Source: Neurospora tetraspora (lineage: Eukaryota; Ascomycota; Sordariomycetes; Sordariales; Sordariaceae). Taken from it: 64,000 nucleotides of DNA. The stretch is from positions 744,001 to 808,000 of the forward strand of contig NW_026944384.1 of assembly GCF_033439725.1 (NCBI RefSeq), in the 5' to 3' direction. Shown here one piece after another: positions 10,140 to 23,984 of this stretch (position 1 is its first letter; each line of letters starts with the position of its first letter). The position numbers were made by a program, and so were the translations under genes. Below the pieces are notes generated by a model, which saw only the letters and a program-made list of their open reading frames with translations, did no database searches and was not told the origin of the DNA.

Positions 10140-10960
10140 GGGCTAAACTGAGATATGATATTGGTACACGAACAACCAAAGGGTTAAGGGGGTGCACGCG
10201 GAGTAAGTGCCCTAACAAAAACGGTCCATTATCGGCACTCGACCCAGCACGTTTGGCCCTTTGGTTCATCACCGGAGTGTCCATGAAGTCAACCAAAACG
10301 CGTGGAGAAAAGTTCCGGTATGCAACTTCACATCTACTACCTCTACTCTTTATAGTGTACCTCTAGAAACGGAGATAGTGTTGGTGAGGTAATTTTGAAC
10401 TTCCTTGGCCCTGAGGTGGAAGCGTTAGCGACCAGCACGTAAGTGAGTTGGTCAACCCGAACAAAAGAGCACTAACAAAAACACACCGATATCGGCAATC
10501 GACCCTACATGTGCTGCCCTTTTTATCACCATTGGGGGGGTCTAAGAGGCAACCCAAACTTGTGAAGAAAAAGTTACAGATCTTAACTTTGTGTAAAAGA
10601 ATTCTTTTGATGTACGATGAGTGATAATGTTCGTGATCCTGCCCTGAACTGTTCTGTCCCGGCGGTGGAAGTGTTAATGACACGATCAAGTGGGTCAAGC
10701 AGGATATGGGGAAGGGGAGCACTAACAATTAAGTCCCATTAGCAGTAACCGGCCCAACACGTTGTGCACTGTTTATCTTCGTACAACTGTCCAACAAAAC
10801 AACCCAAACTGATGGAAGCAAGCGCCACACATTGGCTTTATGCTTACCAGGTTTTCTTGGAATATAAAACTTTTTAGCGCTGGTGACGTTGTTTTGAACT
10901 GTTTTGTCCCTGCCATGGAAGAGTTAGCGATCCGGATATTTTATGCTGTAGCACAACGGC
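10140..10960. repeat. Degenerate tandem array, about 250 bp unit, three to four copies
   Basis: Two anchor motifs recur with the same spacing: GC(A/C)CTAACAA near 10210, 10470 and 10720, and a TTTTGAACT..CTTGTCCC..GTGGAAG block near 10395, 10645 and 10890. The copies are perhaps 60-75% alike by eye. No coding potential. Confidence 0.7.
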
Positions 10961-12610
10961 CTGCTGACACTGGGAACATTCTAGACCGGCCCTGTCTACG
11001 TCAAGCGGCGCCACCAGAACGAAGACTCCCATGGTGCAGACATCGCTGTCAAGAAAAACATCGAGCCTTTGGAAGAATTGTAGCTGATTATTTCACGACA
11101 TTTGGTTTCGTGGTGGTGTTGTGTTTCGGTAGGACTCGATGTGTGGTGGGTGTTGGTCATTCAGTGACCAGCGTGCACGGCCGTCATCAAGGCCAAAGGA
11201 CGTTGGACGTGGACACTTGCTTTTTCCATTTGTTCGCACGAGACACCGTAGGAGTGAAATAAAGCGAAGGCTAGCCATATTGACCCCATCTAATTAAAGT
11301 GGTTAGCAGGTAGCATCGTATGTCGTCGATGAGGCTCTGCTGGTCGTTGTTGGAGGGAAGGGGGGAAGCCTGGCGGAGCACGTCCTGGGCAAGAGGCACA
11401 GCGCAGCCATGCAGCTTTGTGACTGGAGCCTCAACCCCTTTGGGGACTGTCACTCCCAACACTACTGCACAGGGGCAACAATGCTGCAAGATAAAACTCG
11501 GAATTAACCAGCAAGACTTACAATATAGACGATAGATCCATCCTTAAACCCATTGTGAACAACAGGGCAGTTTCCAGCTTCATACCTCTAGTCTCGAGAC
11601 TGATGTGACGGAAAGTGATCCGCACGGCTCTCAATGTTAGTGCATCCACCTAAATCAAAGTCTACAGCAGCCTCGCAGCTTGTGTGTAGGGCTTGGCGCA
11701 AAACTGCGTTAACATGCCCTTGAAAGCCGATTTGACCCACTTTTCCCGCCTTGCCCGCATGCCGCATCGACGTCTTACATAGACGATTCCAGCCCACGAC
11801 CAGTCACCCGTGAGATATTGAACGAACGGGAGGAAGCATCCCGCCCAAACAGGTTGGGATGAAAAGAGCAAGTACATCAAAGAGAAAGGGGTTGATGGCT
11901 CAGTGCCAGGCCACAATAAAGAACAAATACCTTACTTTGGTACCTTACCTACCTAATGGGCACCTACCTCTGCGTTGAGACACCCACCCGACCCGGGTCT
12001 CTCTGCCGAGTAAAGACTGTTCTGACTTCCGGCCTTCCGGACTCCGCAGGCAGCCGAACGGGCGTGCTTCAACCATCCATCGTCTCCAGTCGCTCAACCA
12101 CATCAACCACATCAACCTCCCTCCCCGTCTACACCCACCCACCCTCCCCTAGTTCACTAGTTCAGGAAAACTCACCTACCAATACCAATACCAAGACTGC
12201 CCGGAGACATGTAGCTCTAACTAATTCCATTCCATTCATTCCATTCTCTTGCCAATTTCCTACCTCTACAGGTACGTAGCTGCCCGGTTGAAAGCCTCTC
12301 CTCGAGGTTATCTTGCCTATCTTGCCTGGGCAGGGCGTGCATTCCAGGTTCCGTCCCAACTTCAACGGAGCGCTTCACTTCACTTCACTTGCCATCCATA
12401 GAGGTACCCGAGCTCAGCTTTGCGTATGTATGTCCTCTTGCCATGCATGAACCCCGTTCGTTCAGGCTTGTATCTCTCTATCCTTACAGCTCACCGGACG
12501 CTAAAAAATCCGGCTAGGGTGTTAGTGCTTTTCGCGGGCGGTCCTTATACAAAACCCCGCACGCACTACCCAAATCATAACGCACGGCCCGAAAGTGCAC
12601 TTTTCGCCCG
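10961..12610. other. No gene recognised
   Basis: There are scattered short frames only. Short ACCTACC/GGTACC motifs near 11930-11970 are a dispersed motif seen throughout the window. Confidence 0.4.
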
Positions 12611-12619
12611 CAAAAGAAT

Positions 12620-12633
12620 TGTTAGGCCTAACA
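12620..12633. repeat. Perfect 14 bp palindrome
   Basis: TGTTAGGCCTAACA is fully self-complementary. It sits between near-inverted stretches (CTTTTCGCGGGCG near 12526 and CGCCCGCAAAAG near 12606), so it may belong to a small hairpin element. Confidence 0.6.
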
Positions 12634-12741
12634 GAATTTCGCGCTTTTTCTGTTAGTGCACTCTCCGTCCCCAAACTTCGCGTTCGCGTCGGGTTCGCTC
12701 TAGGAAGCGCCGCGGCAGGTTTCCTGCCGCCCCGAACACTA

Positions 12742-12872
12742 GCCTCCATTTGCACCTCTATTTGCACTTCCATTTGCACCTCTATTTGCACTTCTATTTG
12801 GTTTTTCGTTTTCATTCGTTTAAAGGCATCTACATCTCTATTTGCACCCTCATTTGGACTTTCATTTGAGGG
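12742..12872. repeat. 12 bp minisatellite (TTTGCACYTCYA)n
   Basis: About eight imperfect units of TTTGCACCTCTA and variants lie here, interrupted by a unique stretch near 12792-12830. On the minus strand this reads as repeated IEVQMEVQ, but no gene supports translation. Confidence 0.8.
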
Positions 12873-13827
12873 TAAAGGTTTCTTTATTCACCTTCCAGCT
12901 ACAGTCCATCCCAGAATCCAGCTCTACGCGGGCTCAACCCAGGATCCAGCCTTACACCCTCAGGGAAGGGTCGAGGACAGCTTGCTGGCCTCCCCGAACA
13001 CTAGTATGTAAGAACTTGATACTAGGCCTTTTGGGGTGGAATTATCTAGGTACGCGAAAGTTGATACATACCCCTAAAGGCGTGCACGCAAAGTACAAGG
13101 AACGACTAGGGTCATTCATAGACGCGCGCATGCGTGTGATGGATATACCTGCCGTGGCTTGTGAGTCGTAAAACGAATATGACTTTGGGATTTGGGGTTT
13201 CCTTAGTACCTACATTGAAGGCTGTACAAAATCCTGGGTTTCCCATTTCATGGGTTGCTTGCTTCCTGATGAGACTACCGGTTTGGTGTCGGTATGAGAC
13301 GGTATGTATCTACAAGCAAGCAACCATGAGGCCACAAAGCCACCACAAGTTAACACCAAGCCAACTTTATATCTCCAGCCTTGGAGCTCCTCGGTCCCCC
13401 CTGTTCCAAAGTCTGCACCCTTGTTTCTCAATGCTTATTCCTTTCCTATGAACTGTGTAGTCTACCTGTAATTGTACCTATACATCTTTTCTAAGCATCC
13501 AGTCCATCCATGTTGGACGCCTTTCTCCTGCTGCTGCTGCCTTTCCGTTGAGTCCATGGATGGACATGGACACCAACCATCATCATTGCCTTTTGACCTA
13601 ACCGTTGCAAGTACGCACCTCATGTAAAGGAATGCTCAAAGTCCTTCCTCCCACCTTCTAGTTATACAGTAAGAAAATGTACAAAAGCAATTTCTTCAAC
13701 TCAACGAACGCTGCCCGTTTGCATACCTCTCTCTGCCCTCTACCTAATAGACCGACTAAGAGGAGGCATACAGTACCTAGTTATTCTTCAGGCATCATTT
13801 TGCGAGAGGAAACACGAGGAGACCGAC
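12873..13827. other. Spacer downstream of INO80
   Basis: I see no gene. The last part is presumably the 3' UTR of the INO80 gene, whose stop codon is at 13830-13828. Confidence 0.5.
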
Positions 13828-16800
13828 CTAGATATCAATCTCCCCATCAGCAATAGCCAACCTCTGCTTGGTAGTCTTAGCCTTCTTGCTTCCACCCGTC
13901 TTCCTCTTCTTCGCCGCTCCCACTGCTCCCTTTGCATCTGCACCTCCCTCTCCCGCAGCAGCAGCACCATTAGGCGTAGCGGTCCCACTGCCCTTGATGT
14001 TATTCCCGCCATCATCAAAGTTACCCTCGCCTGTTTGTTATCGTTAGCCCCACATCCATACCATCTGTACCGGAAAAAGAAACGGAAAACTCACCCTCAT
14101 GATACATCTCATCCAAACTAACCTCCTTCCCCTCCCCTCCTGCTCCGCCCCTCTTCCTCTTGTTTCCTCCCCTACTCTTCTTCTGCAACTTATCCAACTC
14201 TCCACTTTCGAGAAGCTCGCGCTCTCTCTTCTCAATCATCTCCGCCTGCTCGTCATCCGCCAGCCACATGGCGATATCGCGGTTCCTGTTCTCGGGCGCA
14301 CGACGACCAGAGAAATCGACGCCTCCGCCAGCGGCCGACGAGCCACCCGTGATAACCACGCGCTGGACTTCCTCCTTCTGCATAGCGCGCTTGCGGATAC
14401 GTTCCTCGATCGTGCCCCTGGTGATAAGGCGGTAGACAGTGACTTGCTTGGTCTGGCCCAGACGATGGGCGCGATCCATGGCTTGCGAATCGATGGTCGG
14501 GTTCCAGTCCGAGTCGTAGAAGATGACGGTGTCGGCAGAGGTAAGGTTGATGCCCAGACCACCGGCACGAGTAGAAAGCAGGAAGATGAAGATCTCGGGA
14601 CGGGTCTGGAAGTCGGAGACGGTGTCGCGGCGGTCTTCGAGCTTGGTGGAACCGTCGAGACGGCAGTACTTGTAGTTGCGGTAGGTAAGGTACTCCTCCA
14701 TGAGGTCGATCATGCGGGTCATTTGGAAGTAGAGGAGGACGCGGTGGCCGTTCTCCTTGAGCTCGCGCAGGAGCTGGTCCAGCTTAGCGAGCTTGCCCGA
14801 GTCGGTTACGAAGCGGCGCATGGAGGGGACGGTGATGTTGGTGAAGCGTTGCTTTTCCTTGTCTGGTGCAGGGAGCAAGGCTGGAGGAGGGTAGCGTGAT
14901 GGCGGCACCTTTTGTACGACGAGTGCCTTCTCCTCGGCTAGGGTAGGTCCAAAGAGGACCTTGCGCATGGGCGCATTAAACATGATGTTCTCGCGCTCAA
15001 CGACTGAGCTGCGGCTGTCGCAGACAACCTCGATAGGGGGAGCGGAGGTCCTTGGAGCAGCAGCCTGCTCGAGACGACCGAGGCCAGTCTCAGAGAATGC
15101 ACTCCGCGAGACGTTCATCAAGCTGCTCAGAACGCCTTGCTCAGTGATATCAGCCAAAGGCTTCAGATCCTCGCGTTGCCTAATCTGGAAGAGGGCATGC
15201 GCCGGAGAAAAGTTCAAGTCCTCAGGCTCATCATAAGCGATCTTGATCTCCGCAAGACGGTTCTTCTTGGTGGACATCTCAACAGCTCGAGCAAAGAGAT
15301 CCTTGTGACTGGCGCGGTAGGCCTCCTCGTAGCTCGTATCGGCAAAGCGCAGCCAAGAGAAGTTATCAGTGCCAGCCAGGCTCTCACGAATGTGCTCCGG
15401 AGTCCAGATGTTGAACTTCTCGTTCAGCCACTGGTTCCGCCATCCGGCGACCTGATTGTCTTCACCAGCCTTGTACAGCCGTCCTCCGTCGCGCCAGAGC
15501 AGTCTAGGCAGCTCGTACTGAATCAAGCTGCGCGTAGAGTAACCGACAGTAACCTGATTACCCTCACGGATGAACGAGGCCGTCTCGGCAAAGTAACCGA
15601 ACGAGTACGGCGAAGCGGTATCCGCACGCTCAAAGAGGTCAGGGTGATTGCACACCTTACGGAACTGCATGACGAGATTCATGAGACTAGCAGAATCGTC
15701 GTCGCCCAGTGTCGCCTTCTCAATGAGATCCATGATGCTGATCTGGTTGCGCAGGTTCGCGTACATGGCACGCTGTCTGTACGTGAGATCACAGAAGACG
15801 TCCAACTCGATCTTGTCGCCAAGTTCCTTTTGGACGTGCTTTTTGACACGACGCAGCATGAAGGGTTTGAGGATCATGTGCAAACGCTTCAGCTGGTCTT
15901 CGTTCAGCTTGGTATTACTCTGGGCATGAGATTCAATGTCCTTGGAGAACCATTCGCTGAACTCGTCGTGAGAATCGAACAGTGAAGGCATGATGAAATG
16001 CAGCAGGGCCCAGAGTTCCTGCATGTTGTTCTGGATAGGCGTACCCGTCAACAGGAGACGGTTACGGCAGTGGAAGCCCAACAGGCACTTCCAACGCGAA
16101 CTTTGCGAGCTCTTGATAGCCTGGGCTTCATCAAGAATCATGTACTGCCACTTCATCTTCTGGAAGTACGCAACATCAGAGACAACAAGCTGGTACGAGG
16201 TAATCATAACATGGAAGGGGGCGTCCTTCTTGTAAGTCGTGTGCTTGCGATCCCAGAACTTGCGCAGCACCTTACGGTCGCCCGCAGTACCCCAGTAAGG
16301 GAGCACTTTGAACTGGGGAACGAACTTTGTGATTTCCTGCTGCCAGTTGTGCAGGGTAGACGCAGGCGCAACAACCAGGAAAGGTCCCCAGATATCGTAC
16401 TTCTCGGCAAGGTAGGCCATAACGGAGATAGACTGCACCGTCTTTCCTAGACCCATTTCGTCGGCCAGGATACCGTTGATGCCTTGTTCGTACAGGTTGA
16501 CCAGCCAGTTGAGACCCTTGAGCTGGTACTCCTTGAGCTGACAGTTGAGAAGCTTGGGTTGTTCAATCTCGACGTCACCCATCATGGTCGGGTTCTGGAA
16601 GTTCATTTCGCCATCTTCATCGAGTTTGGACTCTTCCTTGTTGAACTCCCTAGCTTTCTTCTGGGCCTCGGCAATGGCATTCTGCGCATTAGCCATAGCA
16701 GCGGCCCGCAACGTCGATTCATCTTCAGCGTCAAAGTCCAGATTCTCAAAGTTGGTGACCTTGGCGCCAATGGGACCAGTAGGCACGTCGATATCCATCT

Positions 16801-19800
16801 CGTTCTCCGGAATCTTATCCTTCTCAGCTGCGATCTCATCGGGGTGATCTGTGCTGCGCTCAACTTCATTGGTCTTGATCTTCTTGCCAATGAAATGGGA
16901 GTACAGCTCGGTCTGCGAGATAAGGAAGTTGAGCTTCCTCTTCTGGCGAGCAGCTTCGCGGTCGGCCTCCTCCTTGCGAGCGTTCTCCAGCTCTTGCTTC
17001 TCAGCTGCCTTCCGGAGATCACGCTCTTCACGCTCGTTGCGCTTCCAGAAGCCCATCATGTCACGCATGACACGCTTGGCGCGAGCCTGCAGATCCTTGG
17101 TGCCCTTGTTGGTACGGAGTTGCCATCTCTTGGCCTCTTTCGACGCGAGGATGGCAGTCTTCTTGAGGTTGGATGATTTGGTCGAGTACGAGTCAATCGC
17201 CAGCCTGAACACCTTGTTGACGTCCTTTCTGGCGAGATCGCGCCAAATCTGGTCATAGATCTGGTTGAAGCCCTTGGACTGGAACTTGAGTTCCAACGGG
17301 TCCTTGGGTTCCTCCACAACCTTCTCCTTCACGACCTTCTCCTTGGGCTCCTTGGGCTCCTTCGGCTCTTGAGGCTCCTTGTTCTCCTTATCCTTGTCCG
17401 TATCAGCCTCCTTGGGCGCCTTAGTCTTGGTAAGCTTGATGCGGATCTTGTTGGTCTCTTCCTTGGGCGGCAACTCAAGACCAGCATCAAGAGCGGCTTG
17501 AGCAGCTTCGGCGGCGTCCTTCTCAGCCTGCTTCTGCTCCTTAGACTTCTTCGGTCTCGTGCCGGCACGACCCTTACCCTTCGTCTTGCCAGGCTCCATG
17601 TTCTCAGCCTGGAACGTAGCCATAGTACCGCCTTCCAGGTTGGGCTCGACGGGGCCAACGTTCCGCGCGGGTCCCTTGATACCCTTCTGCAAAATGAGTC
17701 GAGTCTGCTGCACCTTCTTGTTGGCCCGTTCAGCTTCGCGCATGTACTTTTGCCTTTCGGCTTCGTCCTGCGCTGCAGAGGCCCTGGCCAAGGCGGCGGC
17801 CTTTGCTTCCATAGTAGTTGCCATGGACTTCTCGCGCCGCCTCTTGCGCTGCATGTCCTTCTTGCGCTCCTTCTCGGCAAAGAGTTCGCGCTCCCGAACC
17901 TCCTGCAAGGCATCGTCGTAGTTCAAGTCGTCATATCGACGCTTTCCAAAGTCGGCATGCAACTTGAGCTTTTGGGCCTCGGTTTCTGTGTACTCGGCTC
18001 TCCTCTGTCGGCGCAGGCGAAGGTCGCGATTGTTCATCTCCTGCCTCAGAACCTCGCGTCGTTCCCTCCACAAGCGCAACTCCTCCTGAAAGTCGTCCTC
18101 ATCGGGAAGCTCTCGCGACTCAATTCTATCCATCGCCTTCCTGATCTTCTCCTCGTTTTCGGCGGAGAACGTCCTTTGTTGCTTGGGGGCACCGTTGGCC
18201 ATTCTCTTGGCCGGAATGCGAATGTTGGGCAGGGGACTTTCTTGCTTTGATGACCCTCGTCGGCCTTTGGGAGTGGACTCGGAGTGCCTGATGTCGGAGA
18301 TGCGTGGCTGCTTGGGCTGGCGCGGTTTTCTCTCCTTCTTTTCCTTGACAAACTTCTCGGATGAGTCGGCTCGTTCGATCTTCATGGGGATGTCATCGTC
18401 GTCATCCATGATGGGTGAAGTCGGACGGGGTCTGGAAACGGGCTCGGAGCTCGAAAGGATGTTGGAGAAAGACATGACACCGGCGGCGCGGCCGGTATTC
18501 TGGAAGCAAGATTGCTGTTAGCGACGGTTACGTGGGAGAGGGGGAAAGAACAAAGGGAGGGAGGATGGACATTGCCAATTGGTACATGGGGGCGAAGGAC
18601 GAAAGAGCTTACGGTTGATGTAGCGGAAGACATCTTGGATGGTGGCGACTCGTTCCTGCCTAGGGCCGGTAGTGCAGTGGAAGTTGTGCCGTTTGTGGGA
18701 TTAGCTAAGACGGCGCTTCGTATCGTGGGAGACGCCATGCTTGGTGGTCTGAGTGAAAGCCTGGGGCTGATGGATCCGGCGAGACTGCCAACACTTCCAG
18801 TACCAATACTGGCTGGTGCAGCAACCGATGCTGGATGTGAAAGAGCGGCAACAGGACTACGCGTCGCAATAGTAAAATTGGACGGAGCTGCAATCGATGG
18901 AGGCGATGTATAATCGACCGGGTAGTTTTCCTTTTTCCTGTTGTAATAATCGGCCGACGACTGGGAATAGTTGTACGGATCGCGGGTCTAATGATTGCAG
19001 AAGTGCAAAGGTTGGGTCAGTGGATGTGGAACAATCAAAAGAGCCAGCAAAGGTTTGCTGTTGGTGTTGGTGTGTCGTGTGCCAGGAGGCAAGGGATGAT
19101 GCAGCGGAAGGAGTAGTATTAATCGGTGGTGGTTGTTGTGGTGGCGGCGTGCACTTATTATTTTCGGACCATCACCCATCGGCCAAGGTAAGGGGTGGAT
19201 GTGATTATGGATATAAGGGGAAGGAGTTCCTAAGTGGTGGTGTTGAAAGAAGGGAAAGGAATGGGAATGCGGGCGGTGAATAAAGGACGACGTGACGGGG
19301 TTGTGGTGTTGGGACAAGAAAGTTTGTCATGGCCACTCGACCGTTGTTAAAGGTTAAAGGTTTGTGGTGGTGATTGCTAGTGTGGTGGACTGGTGGTGCT
19401 GATTCGGTGAATGTTGGCTTACCTTGTTCGTGGCCGAGCCCGAAGCGGAAGTCTGGGACGTTTGCAAAGTCTGGGTCGCGTTTCGCCAGGAGCTGCCCGT
19501 GGAAAGGTGGGAGGAGGATCCCGTGTCAGAGTAGCCCGAAACCCCGCGCTGTGATTCCCTTGTTGTATGGTCGCGGTCGCGATCTCGATCTTTTCGTGGG
19601 CTCAGGCCGCCAATGCTGTTGCTGGCCTCGGCGGTTGGGTCGTAAAAGCTGCCGCCTGTCGATGATTTTTCGCGTAATGACGAATCCCGATCGCGAAACG
19701 ATTCTGCCGGCGAATAGTAGGCCGACGGCGCGTGCAGTTGCGATGCTCGGGCTGGCGGTCGCGAGCTCGACGAGACCGTGATGGAGTTTCCGATGGCTCC

Positions 19801-20385
19801 TGCTGATAGAGGTAGCGAACTCGATGCTGGGGCCGGAGCTGATAAGCCGGCGATTGTTGTAATGGCAGGTGGAGCTTGCAACGAGGACGGCGGCGGCGGC
19901 GGCAGCGAGGGTGCGGATGCTGCGACAAAGGGATTTGGATGGTGGTGTTGTTGTTGGCTTGTTGTTGGAGGGTTGAGAATTGAGCGCGGACCCGTGGATG
20001 GCGGTTGACTACTCAGACTGCCGGCGGCACCTAGCGCGTTGTTGGCAGCGTGTGCTGGAGTGGCCAGGGAGGAAAGTGGATGACGGTATTCCGATGGTTG
20101 CTGCGTTGGCGATCGCAAATTGAACGAGGACGAGCCGTGCGTCGCGCGCATGGAATTCGTCGAGGGCGGCGGCGGCACTGGTCCTCCAATTCCATGGAGC
20201 GATGATGACGCTGCTTGTACTTGGGATTGTACGGCGCTGTTGCTGCTCACTGGGTTGAGAATGTCGCGCAGACCTCGGCGTGGTGGTGGTGCTGGACCGG
20301 CGCCGTTTCCTCCATCCCCTCCCCCTTCTGTTCCATCCTCGTCAAAATGAGGAGGTCGCTGCAGCACCGTCGAGAAGTGGTCCAT
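13828..20385 (-). CDS. INO80 chromatin-remodelling ATPase, four exons
   Basis: Catalytic subunit of the INO80 complex, which slides nucleosomes and exchanges H2A.Z in transcription, replication and repair. Exons: 20385-19423, 18987-18613, 18499-14095 and 14030-13828. Introns have GTAAGC, GTAAGC and GTGAGT donors; phases fit and total 5,946 nt (1,981 aa). The first 450 residues are Ser/Pro/Asn-rich and disordered. A basic helical region leads into the DBINO domain (about 850-985). The SNF2 ATPase starts near 1095, with Walker A DEMGLGKT near 1126 and DEAQ near 1235. An insertion of about 300 residues, typical of INO80, separates it from the helicase C lobe (about 1685-1825; [19 protein letters not shown]). 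The tail is Lys/Ala-rich and ends DGEIDI. The longest single exon alone would miss both ends. Known in Neurospora as a crf/INO80 gene. Confidence 0.95.
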
Positions 20386-23300
20386 GCTGGCTGATGTCTG
20401 GTGGTTGTCTACCGTGTACCGGTCCCCCTCATATTCCAGTCCAAACGTATAGTACCAAACAACAAGGACTTGTTCTTCTTTCTGTCTCTCTTTTCTCTAG
20501 CTTGCTTGTAAATCTCTACGTATTATCGGTATCCCATCGGACGAGACGATTGCCGGCGTGTCTGTTATGCTCTAGTGGATCTGTAGAGCTATGTTTGATG
20601 CTTGCCGACTTCGCTGCACTTTGTCGGACGGTCTAGAATTCGGTCGACTCGGGATCGGATTCAATGACTGACTGCGCGGTGACTTTGATCGGTTCTGCCG
20701 TTGCGGCTGATCGGTCGGATGGTGGTGGTGGTTTGGCTGCTATAAGCGATCGATTGTCGCGACTTGTCGGATGGAATGGCGGCGACCTCTGCTGGGTTCG
20801 AGATGACAAGCTGGAGGGGCAGAAGCTATTCGAAGCTTGTGGGAAACAAGCTGTCGCGATGCAGTTGTCGCTAGGCAGTAACTGTAGTCGTCACGGGAAA
20901 GACTGGAGGCGATCGTCCAAAAGTCGCAATGACAGCGAAGACACTACTAGATGTTGACGGTCTTGATGGGCAGCAAGTAACGTCTGTGGTGGTGGTGGTT
21001 GTGTTATTGGTGGTGATGTGGGATCGTCGGATGACGGGGGAGTCTGGATCGAAGCCAAATTGCAAGGTGGTTGAGATGACACAGCACGGAAGGGGAGGAA
21101 TGGCCGATGGAGACTCGGACAACGGCGATGGTGTTGGAAGGTGTGGTGATAGCGCGGAATGGCAAGAGGAGGTACTTGGTGATGGTGGATGACAATGCGA
21201 AGATGCTCCAAACCCCATCAGTTGTTGACGACGATGGTTGCCCGGCTGGTCCGTTCTATTTCGGCTGTTGGCCACATCTACTTGTTTTTTGGGTCTGCGT
21301 TGTGCGCGCGTGTGAAAATGCACTCTTCCTCACACTCTCGCTCCTCCCAGTCACCACAAGTCTCTTCCAGACTTCCAGTTTCCCTTCTCTCTCACCTCTC
21401 GCAAAGGGTGAGCGATCCATCACTGGAGAGAGGCCCAGTGGGTCTCAGTCCACCACATTGGATGCATCCCATTCCCGGGCCCCGTTGCAGCAGATCCGGT
21501 TTCAGACCTCTAATTGGTCAGATACATGGGACTTGCACGACCCGCTGCACGCACCTGCCCTGTGCCCTGTGCCCTGCAACTCTGCGCTCCCGCAAAAGAC
21601 GTCAGCCCTCCGCGCTAGACCCACCCACTTGGGCCCTGTCAGGCCCGCGTCTGTTCTTAGCCTGTCCGCCTGTTCTCTGCCGCCCGAGGCTTGAATCGAA
21701 CCATCACGAGATGAAAGATCACCACGAAAGAGTAAATACATACCGTATCGTGAGAGCAGTTCATTCTCTTTCACGTGGCAAGGCTACTATCTGTGATATA
21801 TCTTTATATTCACCCTCACCTCGGGCGAGAATCCACGCTGCCGGACGCTCGGGTCGTGTCCGGTCAGTCGTAGGGTCAGGCCAACAACGCCAAGCCAAGG
21901 CACGATTTCTCATCTGAACCCTCCATTGTGTGAAATTTGCAAAAGTGCCATGAAGAACAACGACCGGCGCCCAACCAACATGCCAAACATTTACGTTTGG
22001 CAGCCATCAATTGCACAGCTAACAATCCCAAATCACCCCAACACCTTCGTGTGTGCATCACTACAACCATCGCCATTAGAACATCGTGTATCTTTTGCAT
22101 CCAGTAAATGAAGTTCAATGTCAGAGAATTTTCTATCATCCTTCTTCGAAATCCCCAGCCTTGGCGTGATCGAAGAACGGTCGGTCGGTGGACGCGCGAG
22201 CGGCGGAACACGGCCGGCTGGGGCAGGCGGTTGGTTGGGCGGGTGGTACGTACCGTCCCTGTCACGGCCGGTGAGCTGGAGAAAAGAACTTCGAAGGGGC
22301 CGCCCCCAGGTTCTTCAAACTCCAGATATCAGGACCACTGGAGATTTTGAACCTCGCACTAACAATTTCTACATTCACCTGCTTCTCCGATGAAGTTTGG
22401 ACAATTCCTTTTGTTCTTTTGTTTCTTTGTGGCGATCGTAATTGTAGTCTTCCCTCTGCGCTGAAACGAAAGACTTCAGTTGTGACTTCGCGAATGTCGT
22501 GCAGACCGCCTACCGTCTACCCTGTCGTTTGTTGGCTGGCTCGCATTCGCCCCCCGCCCTGCCAGAAATCAGAAATCAGAAAATCAGAATGGCCGCCTTC
22601 TTTTGCGCTGGCCAGCGCTGGCAGTGTGTTGGTACGTGCGCAATTGTACGTACCATGCAGAAATAGCCAATCAAGAGGCAAGGAAATATTGCCTGCCGGG
22701 AATTGCCGGCCGCTGCAGCGGTGCAGACCCAAACCGAAACACTTCGGTGCAATGATCAAGCACGAGGACGGGACTGAGGTTCCAGATCACAGAACTTGAA
22801 ATTGGTTCATCAAGTTCCATGCTGTCGACCCGAGAGGTTTCAGTTCGCTGCTACAAAGACCACGCGGGATTTGTGACGATTGCACGTAAGGTAGAAGAGA
22901 CTGTGACTGGTTTGGCTTGACCAATTTGGGTGAAGGTAGACAACACCATCAACTTCATATCGATCCGAGTCTTGAGGTTGACAGTTCCAAGTCGGAGAGG
23001 CGCCAACACGACGGAACAGCCCAGTATCACAGCAGACTTGAAGTTGTGCAAATCAAGGCACGCAGTGCACGCGCAAGGCACGTAAGGCAGGTTCTAGATA
23101 TCTGCACATTGCAGCGCAGGGCAACCCGAGGACAAGACAAGTCAAGACAAGACAAGACAACAAAACATGCAAGCCACGCCGATGGAAGAGAATGATGAAG
23201 GGCCCTCAGCATCACGGTTTACAGCAAGAAGATGAAACCCAGAATGGAATGGAAAGTATCCTGACACAAGAGTACTCAGATCAGCTTTTCATAACTAGAA

Positions 23301-23861
23301 CCAGAATGAAAGAAGTCATCGAGGCAAAAAGTCCTTGCTTGAGCAATCCTGACCGGGATGAATGCCGTTTTATCAAACTCAATTTCCATGACACTTGTAG
23401 GAAGCAATATTTCATTCACGCTTAAGAAATGAGACCAACAATTCGAATGGCGGTATCGTCTATACGTATCCGTTAACACAAGCAACGAACTCCTCGAACC
23501 GTTCAACGAGGTACACCAGGACACTCACGGAGTTGAAAGCCATAACCTTCCTCTGTTTTAAAATTGCACGTTTTGAATGAAATATACTGCTAGGTTTTCC
23601 TCCCAGGCCAGCTTTTTGAAATTTCTCGGAATGAATTACACACTCACAGCTTCCCACGATAGTTATATCGAGCCGAAGACCCGGACTGAGAGCTTGACTT
23701 TCCACACGCCTATCCGCATGCAAAAGACCATCAGGCATGACATCCAGTCTTTCAACTCTCCAGGCACAGACAGAGCATCGTTCCTTGTTTCGGCATCATT
23801 TTGCGGGAATCCGAGAGTAAGACGATCACCCGGCAGTCAGTCTCACCCATCAACCACGAAA
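20386..23861. other. Divergent spacer and INO80 upstream region
   Basis: No frame has convincing coding bias. The first kilobase probably carries the INO80 promoter and leader. A (GACAA)n run lies at 23131-23162. Upstream sequence for ARB1 begins much farther right. Confidence 0.5.
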
Positions 23862-23984
23862 CCTGAACAAGTCTACTCGTCAGGGCTACAAATTCGCCGT
23901 CAGACTAGTGGCAGTGGTCAGTTCCCGACTAGTAAACGGTCGGTTTTGTAGACCTGACGAGTACTTGTAGTGCTGATGTTCAGG
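23862..23984. repeat. Small inverted-repeat element
   Basis: Inner arms CTCGTCAGGGCTACAAA (23876-23892) and TTTGTAGACCTGACGAG (23945-23961) pair at 16 of 17 positions. Outer arms CCTGAACA (23862-23869) and TGTTCAGG (23977-23984) pair perfectly. The result is a 123 bp interrupted hairpin with no coding content. Confidence 0.7.

Noticed and set aside
14099-17176. Long plus-strand frames opposite INO80
   Set aside because: They are antisense shadows of a highly expressed-type codon pattern; the minus-strand protein is unambiguous.
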